From Bacillota bacterium (lineage in GTDB: Bacteria; Bacillota; UBA4882; UBA8346): a stretch of DNA of 64,000 nucleotides. Positions 43,680-52,920 of this stretch are shown in pieces (the first letter of the stretch is position 1; each line of letters opens with the position of its first letter). The notes under the pieces were generated by a model that had not been told where the DNA came from, did no database searches, and saw only the letters and a list, made by a program, of their open reading frames with translations. The position numbers were made by a program, and so were the translations under genes. Where the stretch lies: the NCBI GenBank assembly GCA_023417475.1, contig JAEZFP010000045.1:7287-71286 (forward strand), given 5' to 3'.

Positions 43680-44660
43680 ATGAAACCCTACTATACAATT
43701 GCAAGAACAATTTTTGAAACAGAAATTGTAGAGCTAAAAAAGATTCAGAATCGTCTTGAAGCATCTTTTGATCAGGCAATTCAAGCAATTTTAAATAGTG
43801 AAGGTAAAGTAGTAATTATGGGAGTAGGGAAATCAGGTTTAATTGCCCAAAAAATTGCTGCAACCTTAACCTCTACCGGGACACCCACTGTATTTGTTCA
43901 TGCCACTGAAGCACTCCATGGCGATTTGGGATTGATTTCTGAGACGGATGTAGTGATTCTCATATCAAATACCGGTACTAGCCCGGAAATTATTGCCTTG
44001 CTTCCGCATCTACAAAAATTAGGTTCTAAGTTAATTGCATTGACCGGAAATCTAAATTCTGAACTAGCTCAGGCGGCGGAAATAGTTCTTGATATTGGAG
44101 TTCAAGCGGAAGCTTGTACCGTAAAAACGGTTCCCACTTCTTCGACTACTGCTACGTTAGTTATGGGAGATGCCTTAGCATCAACACTGGCTGAGATTAA
44201 ACAATTTAACGAGCAAGACTTTGCCGAATTTCATCCTGGAGGAGGGATTGGGCGCCGGTTAAAAGCTAAAGTTCGTGATTTAATGCATCCGAGGTCTGAA
44301 CTACCAACCTTAGGAAGAAATAGTTTGTTTGATGAAATTATTGATTATCTAAATCAACCGCTCCAATCTTCTCAAATTCATCTGGGAGCGGCTTTAATCG
44401 TTGACTCCAATGATCGTTTAGAAGGTTTGATTACCTGGGGGGATATTCGGATGGCCTTAAAAGCAAGAGAGCGGGTTTTTACCATGAAAGCAGCAGATAT
44501 TATGAAGCCAAAGCCGATTACCATTGGACCAGAAGAACCTGCTCTGGAGGCGTTAAAATTGATGGAGAATCGAGAACAACCGCTTTCGGCGTTACCAGTG
44601 GTCGAAGGGGAATACTTAGTAGGTTTCTTGAAAATCCAAGATGTGATCGGGAAAGTGTAA
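43680..44660 (+). CDS. kdsD: D-arabinose 5-phosphate isomerase (SIS-CBS)
   Basis: A 326-residue KpsF/GutQ/KdsD protein. The SIS domain holds VIMGVGKSGLIAQKIAATLTS... with the STGTP, HGDLG and ISNTGTSPE motifs (about residues 40-110) and FHPGGGIGRRL; two CBS domains follow (about 200-326). It converts ribulose 5-phosphate to arabinose 5-phosphate, the first step to KDO. That implies KDO-containing LPS or capsule, unusual for a spore-former with a single membrane. A gut-like sugar role (GutQ) is the alternative. No other KDO genes are in the window. Confidence 0.9.
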   Translation: MKPYYTIARTIFETEIVELKKIQNRLEASFDQAIQAILNSEGKVVIMGVGKSGLIAQKIAATLTSTGTPTVFVHATEALHGDLGLISETDVVILISNTGTSPEIIALLPHLQKLGSKLIALTGNLNSELAQAAEIVLDIGVQAEACTVKTVPTSSTTATLVMGDALASTLAEIKQFNEQDFAEFHPGGGIGRRLKAKVRDLMHPRSELPTLGRNSLFDEIIDYLNQPLQSSQIHLGAALIVDSNDRLEGLITWGDIRMALKARERVFTMKAADIMKPKPITIGPEEPALEALKLMENREQPLSALPVVEGEYLVGFLKIQDVIGKV

Positions 44661-44736
44661 ATAATGTTGGAGATTTTTTTTTCGGTTACGTAATTCAACA
44701 TAAAAGTGAGTTATAAAAATTCAGAGGTAATGTTGA

Positions 44737-45192
44737 ATGCAACTCCATGAATTTGAAGTGATAAAAAACGGGCATGTCACCGATGGAGAAATCGCCGATC
44801 TCCGGGAATCCGTCCATTGGGATCACCAAGATGGTTTGTATACCAAAATACTCGCGAAGTCTTACACGTATTATATTATCAGAGACGGAGCATGTTTAGT
44901 TGGTTTTTTATCAGTAATAAGCGATGGGGTAGCCGATGCGTTATTGGTTGATTTAATGGTTCATCCTAAATACCAAAATCAAGGAATCGGAACGTGTCTC
45001 GTTCAACAAGCGATCAACGATCTGAAAGAGGACGGCATTCCCTGTATCCATGTGACCTTTGAAGAACGACTGGAGAAATTTTATCAGCGCATAGGTTTTC
45101 ATATATTTAAAGGTGGAATTATTGATTTTAAACATCAATGTAAAATACGCTACGATCATGTGTCAAAGGGTTTACGGGAAATGCAGTGTTGA
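44737..45192 (+). CDS. GNAT-family N-acetyltransferase
   Basis: A 151-residue GNAT protein. Strand 4 and the acetyl-CoA loop are LLVDLMVHPKYQNQGIGTCL (about residues 69-88), with Q/R-x-x-G-x-G/A represented by QNQGIG. The substrate is unknown. It follows the kdsD gene by 76 bases and faces the AAA ATPase gene. Confidence 0.85.
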   Translation: MQLHEFEVIKNGHVTDGEIADLRESVHWDHQDGLYTKILAKSYTYYIIRDGACLVGFLSVISDGVADALLVDLMVHPKYQNQGIGTCLVQQAINDLKEDGIPCIHVTFEERLEKFYQRIGFHIFKGGIIDFKHQCKIRYDHVSKGLREMQC

Positions 45193-45214
45193 ATAAACAA
45201 TAAAGGATTTATGC

Positions 45215-46018
45215 TTATAACCGTCGCAGATAGTTTTCAGGATTGTTTAAAAACTCCCTGGTAAAGTTGACATGTTCCAGTTCATCGTATGTTACTTGAT
45301 GGATGCGGTCCCCGTCACAACTGTATATTTCCGCACCGGGATAGGCCATCAGAATTGGAGAATGGGTCGCGATGATAAATTGCGCCTCTTTTTCAACCAT
45401 CTCTTTGATGATCATCAGCAACGAAAATTGTCGCAGTGGCGAGAGAGGGGCTTCCGGTTCGTCGAGGAGATACAATCCTTTGGGCACAAAACGCGACTGA
45501 AACAAGGTGAGGAAACTTTCCCCATGAGAGTGTGCGTCAAGATTTTCACCATAACGACTTTCAATACCGTGAAGCGAGTTTTTAAATGCGGAACGGGCTT
45601 GATTTTGAGCAAATATTGAGCGATCGCGGTACTCCTCCTCCACCCGTTGGAGTTCAACAATCATTTCTTGCCGTAGCTCCGCCATTTTCCGGGAGTAATT
45701 AAAGAAATCCTCGGAGCGCATAAAAAAGCCCCGCTTTGTCTGCCGCTGCCAAGCGAGTGTAAGCTGTTTGGCTAATAACCTAGCGTGTTCCAGCGTTTTA
45801 TCGGTTTTGACGCTTTCCGCCCCGACCACCACCGAATCCGCCGCCGCCGCGATCCCCTCCAGCAAGGTCGATTTGCCGGTCCCATTTTCACCAACCAGAA
45901 AGGTAACCGCTGAATTGAGCTCGATTTGCTCGAAATTTTTGATTAACGGTACATTGAATGGAAAAGCGTCGGTCGCAATCGCTTTGCGGTTTAGACTGAT
46001 TGAACGTAAATGAATCAT
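45215..46018 (-). CDS. AAA/RecF-like ATPase
   Basis: About 267 residues. Walker A is LVGENGTGKSTLLEG (about residues 39-53) and Walker B LYLLDEPEAPLSP (about 196-208), followed by FIIATHSPIL, the histidine switch of the ABC/SMC-like ATPases (OLD/RecF type, AAA_21/AAA_23). No nuclease or TOPRIM domain is seen. The ATG at 46018 follows GAGGT. It could be a stand-alone member related to defence ATPases, but no partner gene is present. Its base composition matches the main chromosome, not the AT-rich segment before it. Confidence 0.8.
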   Translation of the reverse strand: MIHLRSISLNRKAIATDAFPFNVPLIKNFEQIELNSAVTFLVGENGTGKSTLLEGIAAAADSVVVGAESVKTDKTLEHARLLAKQLTLAWQRQTKRGFFMRSEDFFNYSRKMAELRQEMIVELQRVEEEYRDRSIFAQNQARSAFKNSLHGIESRYGENLDAHSHGESFLTLFQSRFVPKGLYLLDEPEAPLSPLRQFSLLMIIKEMVEKEAQFIIATHSPILMAYPGAEIYSCDGDRIHQVTYDELEHVNFTREFLNNPENYLRRL

Positions 46019-46253
46019 CGAATACCTCAAGTGCGGAATATGATGGTTGAGTTTGACAGTGATTATTTATAGTATATCATGATGAATTGCAAGCAGACAG
46101 TAGAAATTGGGGAGAATGCAAGTAGTATCAATCTCCACCCAGCCGTAAACAACAGGGCTCGGTATATAAAATCATTCAAAAGACCCTCCGGGGCTCGGCT
46201 AGACTTCAAAGCACAACCCAGCCCGGAAGGGCTTGAGACTGCTTTTTGACTTA

Positions 46254-47958
46254 GCCCTGACCTTCAGAGCCCCGTGCCAAAAGATTTTAATATAAAGGAA
46301 ATGACTTAAAAGTAAAGTGAATTAAAAGAACAGATAATTCAAAACGGCAGAGAAAAGCCCCTAAATTGATTAATTAAGGCACCTCTTTTGACTCACATTC
46401 TCTAGAGCAAGCTTTAAATCTTGATAATTGGTAAACTTATGCCATATTCGCTTAAGATTGTGCACTAAACATGCAAGACCAAACTCATGAGTAACAGAGT
46501 TTAGACCTCTTTTGAGATGCTGTTGAAAATTTAGTTGCTGCTTAATTTGTCCAAATACTGGTTCCGATAATTCCTTACGATGGCTATATATTTCTTTACC
46601 CCGTTCAGTTTGATGCTTTGCTTTCATTTTTTCTCGTAGGGGATCATATTGACTGCGCTCAATTTGTCGTTTTCCGGTTTTTGATTTGATACAATCCTGG
46701 AAATATGCGCAGCCGGAACAATCGCCCCAGTATACTCGGACTATTGTATCCTTTCTTTTTTTCCTTTGGTAACGGAAGGTCAATTCACGCTTACCTGGAC
46801 AGATATATAGGTCACGCTCAGCATCATAGACAAAATTATCTTTGTGATAGGTTCTTTCTTCTTGTGGAGGACAAATATAGGCATCAATTTTGGTCGTTTC
46901 GAGATAAGCAAGGTTTTTTCCTGAAAAATATCCGGTGTCTGCTGTAAATGTTTCTGGTTCTCGTTTTACATTGGCCTTGCTTTCCTCAAGCGTCGGTAGT
47001 AGTTGTTCGGAATCACTCGCCTCTTGTGAGGTGGTGTAAGCGACAATAATTTGTTCTTTTTTGTCAACAATGACTTGATGATTATAGCTTTGTTGATAAC
47101 TATTGCGACTGGTTTTCATAAGCCGTGAATCTGGGTCAACAAAATTATAGCGTTCAGCTTGTTTTAATTGTTCACCTTTGGATTCGGCGCGTTTTTGAAG
47201 CTCATCAATGGCTTGCTCTAATTTTTTCAATCGTTCTAATTTAGAGCCAATTTCCTTTGGAAGTTCATCGGGAGTGGATTCACCAAATAGGGTACTTTCG
47301 GTTTGATCGTTCGTTTTTATTTCGCCAATTGCGTTTGCAATTTCGACTTTGAGATCGGCAATTCTTTTTTCAATCACTTCTGCTTTGATGCCGCCTTTTG
47401 GAGCATTCGCTTTAATCTTTGTGCCATCTAAACTGAATTGGCCGAAAGAAACCATCTCAAGTGTGATGCAAAGTTCAAGAACTTGTTGAAACAAGCATTT
47501 GACTTCGGCTTCATTTGTTTTTAAAAAACGGGCGATTGTTCGCCATGATGGTCTTTGACCACCGGCTAACATGATTCCCCCAATATCTTTGCTAGCAAGC
47601 CGGGCTATCTTTCTTGAGCTGCGACTCCCAATGGCTACGCCGTAAAAGATTAATTTTAGTAACAAGGTGGGATGGAAACCATCACAGCCTTTATTACTGT
47701 ATTTGTTAGCTATGATTGTTACATCAAGTCGGTCAACGACTTCCATGACCACCCATGAGACGTCATCTTCCGGTAGCATATCCCCAACTCTTTGGGGTAA
47801 TAAAAAAGTTGGGTCACTTTGATAGAATTTAAACCGAGCCATGATAGCCTCCAAAGTCTTGTTAGTACTATATTTGATTGGCTATTTGTCTCTAATTATC
47901 CTGGTTGTTTTTCAATTCTTTTACCTCTATTTTGGCACGGGGCTCTTCAGGTCTGGGC
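46254..47958 (-). mobile_element. IS1182-family insertion sequence
   Basis: Perfect 17-base inverted repeats AGAGCCCCGTGCCAAAA (46266-46282) and its complement (47930-47946) flank the transposase. The match continues outward imperfectly (GCCC-GACC on the left, complementary to GGTCTGGGC on the right) to about 46254 and 47958. I do not see a clear direct target duplication, so the exact ends are uncertain. The transposase frame is intact, so the copy may be active. Confidence 0.85.
46370..47842 (-). CDS. IS1182-type DDE transposase
   Basis: About 490 residues. The N-terminus (ARFKFYQSDPTFLLPQRV) and the central TADTGYFSGKNLAYLE are typical of IS1182/IS5-superfamily transposases, with the DDE catalytic core spread between LDGTKIKANA and the C-terminal RELSEPVFGQIK. 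A zinc-like cluster CSGCAYFQDC is present. The start at 47842 is preferred because GGAGG lies just upstream. Full length, no frameshift seen. Confidence 0.94.
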   Translation of the reverse strand: MARFKFYQSDPTFLLPQRVGDMLPEDDVSWVVMEVVDRLDVTIIANKYSNKGCDGFHPTLLLKLIFYGVAIGSRSSRKIARLASKDIGGIMLAGGQRPSWRTIARFLKTNEAEVKCLFQQVLELCITLEMVSFGQFSLDGTKIKANAPKGGIKAEVIEKRIADLKVEIANAIGEIKTNDQTESTLFGESTPDELPKEIGSKLERLKKLEQAIDELQKRAESKGEQLKQAERYNFVDPDSRLMKTSRNSYQQSYNHQVIVDKKEQIIVAYTTSQEASDSEQLLPTLEESKANVKREPETFTADTGYFSGKNLAYLETTKIDAYICPPQEERTYHKDNFVYDAERDLYICPGKRELTFRYQRKKRKDTIVRVYWGDCSGCAYFQDCIKSKTGKRQIERSQYDPLREKMKAKHQTERGKEIYSHRKELSEPVFGQIKQQLNFQQHLKRGLNSVTHEFGLACLVHNLKRIWHKFTNYQDLKLALENVSQKRCLN

Positions 47959-48112
47959 GGACAGAGACGCATGATATTCTAGTCCGGCACGCCAGCTTTT
48001 AATCGCATTTTGCCCACCCCACTGCGAAAGTTGGTTTTTTTAGTTGACGAATGAATGCCTTCAGGAGATACTTACATAGATGAGTTAATACGGTGAAGGG
48101 AATTGAATCAGC

Positions 48113-50290
48113 ATGGGAAAATCACTCGTTCTGGCCGAAAAACCCTCTGTCGGCCGGGAGATCGCTAAGATTTTAAATTGCAACCAAAAGGGCAACGGCT
48201 GCCTGATCGGACCACGCCACATCGTCACCTGGGCGTTGGGGCATCTGGTTACCTTGGCCGACCCGGAGGTCTATGACGATAAATATAAGACTTGGAATAT
48301 CGAAGATCTGCCGATGCTGCCCGACCGGATGGAGCTGGTGGTGATCGGCGAATCCGCCCGGCAGTATAAGGCGGTCAAGGACCTCTTGCGCCAACCGGAC
48401 GTGGACGAATTAATCATCGCCACCGACGCCGGGCGGGAAGGGGAACTGGTGGCCCGCTGGATTATTGCCAAAGCCGGTTTTAAGAAACCGCTGAAACGGC
48501 TCTGGATCTCCTCCCAGACCGAGCGGGCGATTAAGGAAGGGTTCAATAACTTAAAACCCGGCCGGGATTACGAGCGGCTGTACGCGGCGGCCGAGTCGCG
48601 CGCCGAAGCCGACTGGCTGGTCGGTTTGAATGTGACCCGGGCTTTGACCTGTAAATTCAATGCGCAGCTTTCGGCCGGCCGGGTCCAGACGCCAACCCTG
48701 GCGCTGGTGGTGGAACGGGAAAACGAGATCAAACGGTTTGTGCCGCGTCCGTATTGGACCGTGACGGTGCAGAGCAACGGCTTCACCTTGCAATGGCAAG
48801 ATGAAACCGGCGGCAACCGGCTGTTTGATCAGGGGCAAGCGGAAGCGATCGTCGCCAAGGCGCGCGGTCAGAACGGGGTTATTGTCGACCTGAAGCGAGA
48901 AGCGAAAAAGGAATTGCCGCCGTTGGCCTATGATCTGACCGAATTGCAACGGGACGCCAACCGGCGCTTTGGGTTCTCGGCCAAACAGACTTCAGGCATC
49001 ATGCAGCAACTTTACGAACACCATAAATTAGTGACGTATCCGCGGACCGATTCCCGCTATCTCAGTGAAGATATTGTGCCGACCCTGCCGGAGCGATTGC
49101 GGGCGATTGCCGTGGGTTCATATACGGAACCGGCTCGCCAGCTCTTGAAGACCAAATTAAATGTCACCAAACGACTGGTGGATAGCAGTAAGGTCAGCGA
49201 TCACCACGCAATCATCCCGACTGAAGAGCCGGTTTACTTAAGCAAGTTAAGTCCGGAAGAGTTAAAAATCTACGATTTGATCGTCAAACGGTTTCTGGCC
49301 GTGTTAGCGCCGGCCTTCGAATACGAACAGACCGTGGTGAAAGCCAAGCTTCAAGGAGAGTTTTTCGGGGCCAAAGGCAAAGTGATCCTGAAAAAGGGCT
49401 GGCGGAGCGTTTACGACGGACAGGAGCTTCCCGACGAAGACTCCGATGAGAACGTTGCTCAACAAGCCTTGCCGGCGCTCCGGCTGAATGACCCGGTGCC
49501 GGTGCAGGGAGTGAAGTCCGTTGCGGCGCAGACCAAACCGCCGGCGCGTTATACCGAAGCCACCTTGCTTTCAGCGATGGAACATCCCGGGAAGACCATC
49601 GACGACCGTCGCCTGCGCGAAGTGTTGGAGACCACCAGCGGTTTGGGGACTCCGGCGACGCGGGCGGAGATTATCGAGAAATTGTTCAACTCGTTCTATA
49701 TGGAACGGCGCGGCAAGGAGATCGTCCCAACCTCCAAAGGAATTCAACTGGTCGGCTTGGTCCCGTCCGAACTGAAATCGGCCGAATTGACCGCCAAGTG
49801 GGAGCAGCAATTGCAGGAGATCAGCAAAGGCAAGGCGAATCGGACCGAGTTTATTCGCGGGATTCGCGAGTATACCGTCAAGTTGGTCACAGCGGTGGTG
49901 GGCAGCGGCCAGTCCTACCGGCACGACAACCTCACCCGGACCAAATGTCCCAACTGTGGCCGGTTTCTGCTGGAAGTCAAAGGGAAACGTGGCGAGATGC
50001 TGGTCTGCCAGGACCGCGAATGCGGTTACCGGCAGAATGTGTCGCAAACATCAAACGCCCGCTGTCCCGAGTGCCATAAGAAGCTGGAGTTGCGGGGCGA
50101 AGGGGAAAATAAGATGTTTACCTGCGGCTGCGGATACCGGGAGAAGCTTTCGGCCTTCACTAAACGCCGGGAAGAGGAGAAAGGCAAGGCCAATAAGCGG
50201 GAGGTCAATCAGTATCTCCAGCAGCAGCGGCGGGAGGCTGAGCCGATTAATAATGCGTTGGCGGAGGCGCTGGCGAAGTTGAGGAAGTAA
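48113..50290 (+). CDS. topB: DNA topoisomerase III
   Basis: A 725-residue type IA topoisomerase. The Toprim domain has LVLAEKPSVGREIA at the N-terminus and IIATDAGREGELVARWI (about residues 101-117). The catalytic tyrosine is in TYPRTDSRYL (about 312-321). The C-terminus adds zinc-finger-like segments CPNCGRF...CQDRECGY and CPECHKK...CGCGY. It relaxes and decatenates DNA. It stands alone next to an insertion sequence. Confidence 0.96.
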   Translation: MGKSLVLAEKPSVGREIAKILNCNQKGNGCLIGPRHIVTWALGHLVTLADPEVYDDKYKTWNIEDLPMLPDRMELVVIGESARQYKAVKDLLRQPDVDELIIATDAGREGELVARWIIAKAGFKKPLKRLWISSQTERAIKEGFNNLKPGRDYERLYAAAESRAEADWLVGLNVTRALTCKFNAQLSAGRVQTPTLALVVERENEIKRFVPRPYWTVTVQSNGFTLQWQDETGGNRLFDQGQAEAIVAKARGQNGVIVDLKREAKKELPPLAYDLTELQRDANRRFGFSAKQTSGIMQQLYEHHKLVTYPRTDSRYLSEDIVPTLPERLRAIAVGSYTEPARQLLKTKLNVTKRLVDSSKVSDHHAIIPTEEPVYLSKLSPEELKIYDLIVKRFLAVLAPAFEYEQTVVKAKLQGEFFGAKGKVILKKGWRSVYDGQELPDEDSDENVAQQALPALRLNDPVPVQGVKSVAAQTKPPARYTEATLLSAMEHPGKTIDDRRLREVLETTSGLGTPATRAEIIEKLFNSFYMERRGKEIVPTSKGIQLVGLVPSELKSAELTAKWEQQLQEISKGKANRTEFIRGIREYTVKLVTAVVGSGQSYRHDNLTRTKCPNCGRFLLEVKGKRGEMLVCQDRECGYRQNVSQTSNARCPECHKKLELRGEGENKMFTCGCGYREKLSAFTKRREEEKGKANKREVNQYLQQQRREAEPINNALAEALAKLRK

Positions 50291-50326
50291 GATTGGATAC
50301 GGAACTGGATGAGGTTTATTAGGGCT

Positions 50327-50495
50327 TTGCCGAATTGGTGGTTGCGCCGTGAAAAGGGGCGCATTACTGCGTCGCTTGGTCACTCCGGGCTTCAGCGTAC
50401 ATCGAGTACGCTTCCAGTCCTCGTTCGGGCGCTCCTTGTCCTGCCCCCCTTTTGACGACGCGAATGAAATTTCAAGTAGACCACCAATTCGGCAA
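50327..50495. repeat. Inverted-repeat element (MITE/REP-like)
   Basis: TTGCCGAATTGGTGGT (50327-50342) recurs as its exact complement at 50480-50495. The 137 bases between are GC-rich and contain complementary patches (AAAAGGGG with CCCCCTTTT). No coding frame is convincing. It looks like a non-autonomous repeat of the REP/MITE kind, in the 367-base gap between topB and the small secreted protein. A second small inverted repeat, TCGGCCT...AGGCCGA, follows at about 50505-50535. Confidence 0.6.
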
Positions 50496-50657
50496 GGTTC
50501 CTCTCGGCCTATATTATTAAAAAGTGAGGCCGATCGTTCGGAGTCGAGTGACTAGAAAAAGTGGATAGGGTTCGGTTAGAGGAAGGGAAATGTCAGTTTT
50601 TCCCGAATTTATAACGTAGATTTCGAAGCGTGATTGCAAAATAAAAGGAGAATGGTT

Positions 50658-50930
50658 ATGAAAAAAATAATCTTAGCTGTATTCTTTCTGTTGGTAATTT
50701 CCACTCAAGCCCTGGCCACCGATCTGATCAACAGGGACTCGGCAACCTACCGGGTGGAAATTAAACCGGACCCCTATACCCGAACCGAAATGGACGTGCG
50801 TGGCAATTCCAATTATTCCGGCCAATTGAAAAAAGGTTATATCATCACCAACCTTAAAACCGGCGAGCGAATTACTGTCACAACCGACAAAAAGGTTTTC
50901 ATCGTGGACGGCAAATTCAAACAAGAATAA
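50658..50930 (+). CDS. Small exported protein
   Basis: About 90 residues. A signal peptide (KKIILAVFFLLVISTQALA, cleaved before TDL) precedes a mature part of about 71 residues rich in charged and beta-forming residues (TYRVEIKPDPYTRTE, LKKGYIITNLKTGERITV). AAAGGAG lies upstream. I do not recognise the family. Confidence 0.75.
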   Translation: MKKIILAVFFLLVISTQALATDLINRDSATYRVEIKPDPYTRTEMDVRGNSNYSGQLKKGYIITNLKTGERITVTTDKKVFIVDGKFKQE

Positions 50931-51005
50931 GCCTCGATTACTAAACTCACCAAACCTGTTTGGAGCCGGTGGATTAGCCCGGTTCAGGACGGAATGTGCC
51001 TGTTT

Positions 51006-51362
51006 TGTGAATAAGTGAGCTTGCTGAAGTCTTCCGCAAGCTGGATATGTGGATAAGTAAGCTTGCTGAGTCGTTCGGCAAGCTGGATTTGTGAATAAGT
51101 AAGCTTGCTGAGTTGTTCGGCAAGCTGGATTTGTGAATAAGTGAGCTTGCTGAGTCGTTCGGCAAGCTGGATTTGTGAATAAGTAAGCTTGCTGAGTCGT
51201 TCGGCAAGCTGGATTTGTGAATAAGTAAGCTTGCTGAAGTCTTCCGCAAGCTGGATTTGTGGATAAGTGAGCTGGATTTGTGAATAAGTCATCTATTTCT
51301 GTGGATAAATAGCAATGTTAGAGGTTGTGTCAGACAGAGTAAATGGTTTGGGTTGTGGATAA
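51006..51362 (-). repeat. Phased array of ten DnaA boxes in a 42-bp tandem repeat
   Basis: The sequence TGTGNATAA (DnaA box TTATNCACA on the minus strand) occurs at 51006, 51048, 51090, 51132, 51174, 51216, 51258, 51279, 51300 and 51354. The steps are 42 bp six times, then 21 bp twice, then 54 bp. Four boxes are TTATCCACA and six TTATTCACA. In the 42-bp unit each box is followed by an inverted repeat, AGCTTGC and GCAAGCT around a short loop. The array lies between the ends of a small secreted-protein gene and dapL, with no dnaA or dnaN nearby, so a titration or regulatory cluster is more likely than oriC. Confidence 0.8.
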
Positions 51363-51439
51363 GTCGAATAGTTGAGGGCATAACGAAGCTTATTATTGAA
51401 AAGGCCGTTCGGAGTTTTACCGGACGGCCTTTCGTAGTT

Positions 51440-52672
51440 TTAGAAATTGAGTTTTTGAATCCGTTCCATCGCCCGTTCGGTGTTTTCACGGCTGCCGAAG
51501 GCGGTAAGACGGAAGAATCCTTCGCCGCTGGGGCCAAAACCGGAACCGGGTGTGCCGACCACTTGGACTTCGTGGAGGAGTTTATCGAAGAACTCCCAGG
51601 AAGTGAGGTTAGCCGGGGTTTTTAACCAGATATACGGGGCGTTGATCCCGCCGTAGATGGTAAAGCCGGCTCCTTGCAACGCGTTGCGGACAATCCCGGC
51701 GTTGGTCATATAATATTGGATAACCTCTTTGATCTGACGTTGTCCCGCTTCGGTATAGACGGCGGCGGCGCCGGCTTGAATCGGATAGGAGACGCCGTTA
51801 AACTTGGTCGTCTGGCGACGTAGCCAGAAACGGTTCAACGGGTGGGCGGTTCCAGCAGCGTCATAAGCGACCACCGATTTCGGAACGACCGTATAGGCGC
51901 AACGGGTGCCGGTGAAACCGGCGGTCTTCGAGTAGCTGCGGAACTCGATCGCCACGTCTTTGGCGCCTTCAATCTCATAAATGCTGTGGGGAATGCCGGG
52001 CTCCTGAATATAGGCTTCATATGCGGAATCGTAAAGAATGATCGCCTGATTGGCCCGGGCGTAATCAACCCAGGGTTTTAATTCTTCCTTCGTCAGGGTC
52101 ATCCCGGTCGGATTGTTGGGGAAGCAGAGGTAGATCAGGTCGACCTTTGCTTTGGGCAGTTCCGGCTTGAGCCCGTTCGCTTCGGTGCAGGGGAGGTAGA
52201 CAATCTTTTCATAACGACCGTCCTTACCCAAGCTGCCGGCTCGTCCCGCCATAACGTTGCTGTCCACATAGACCGGATAGACTGGGTCGGTCACCGCCAC
52301 GATGTTGTCGATCCCGAAGATCTCCTGAATATTGCCACAGTCGCATTTGGCGCCGTCGCTGATAAAAATTTCATCGCTTGCCAATTCAACACCGTAGGGA
52401 CGGTAATCGTGTTCAACGATCTTTTCGCTTAAAAATTCATACCCTTGTTCGGGACCATACCCCCGGAAGGTTTTGGCGTCGGCCATTTCAGCCACGCCGC
52501 GTTGCAACCCGGCGACGACCTCCGGAACCAAGGGGCGGGTCACGTCGCCGATCCCCATCCGGATGACGTCGGCTTCCGGATGTTCGGCTTTATACTTACT
52601 AATTCGTTTGGCGATCTCCGAGAAGAGATAGTTGCCGGGTAATTGCAGATAGTTTTCATTCACTAATGCCAT
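51440..52672 (-). CDS. dapL: LL-diaminopimelate aminotransferase
   Basis: A 410-residue class I/II aminotransferase. The N-terminus ALVNENYLQLPGNYLFSEIA and the segments IRMGIGDVTRPL, ISDGAKCDCGNIQEIFG and LCFPNNPTGMTL are typical of DapL. The PLP lysine is in SYSKTAGFTGTRCAY (about residue 270). It makes LL-diaminopimelate directly from tetrahydrodipicolinate. The start at 52672 has AAGGGA upstream; the longer frame to 52735 adds 21 unconserved residues. Confidence 0.95.
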   Translation of the reverse strand: MALVNENYLQLPGNYLFSEIAKRISKYKAEHPEADVIRMGIGDVTRPLVPEVVAGLQRGVAEMADAKTFRGYGPEQGYEFLSEKIVEHDYRPYGVELASDEIFISDGAKCDCGNIQEIFGIDNIVAVTDPVYPVYVDSNVMAGRAGSLGKDGRYEKIVYLPCTEANGLKPELPKAKVDLIYLCFPNNPTGMTLTKEELKPWVDYARANQAIILYDSAYEAYIQEPGIPHSIYEIEGAKDVAIEFRSYSKTAGFTGTRCAYTVVPKSVVAYDAAGTAHPLNRFWLRRQTTKFNGVSYPIQAGAAAVYTEAGQRQIKEVIQYYMTNAGIVRNALQGAGFTIYGGINAPYIWLKTPANLTSWEFFDKLLHEVQVVGTPGSGFGPSGEGFFRLTAFGSRENTERAMERIQKLNF

Positions 52673-52920
52673 ACGATCAGTCCCTTCGTTGAAACATAAT
52701 ATTATTTCAGCCAAATATTCGGGATAGTCCCCCAAAACCCTGCCGACCGGATGGTTAAAGTTTCATGATTTCTTACCTGGCGCAGAAAGTAGCGCGTAAA
52801 GTTCGCGTGCCGGATTAGCGTTAACACATCCGGCCGGATTATGCTTGTAAATAATGAAACTGAATCCGGAGATGGCAACCGTGTCAATTTGATCAAACCA
52901 ATTCCAATTGAATTTAAGGT

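Noticed and set aside
45215..47958. Defence island built on the AAA ATPase next to a transposon
   Set aside because: The ATPase is alone; no nuclease, methylase or toxin gene is adjacent, and the only neighbour is an ordinary insertion sequence.
50984..51292. Two open frames on the minus strand coding for repeated 14-residue units
   Set aside because: The 42-bp DNA repeat is a multiple of three, so any frame without a stop gives a repeating peptide. There is no ribosome site and two overlapping frames are equally open. The DnaA boxes and inverted repeats explain the conservation better.
51006..51362. CRISPR array
   Set aside because: The repeats are directly adjacent with no unique spacers and no cas genes are in the window.
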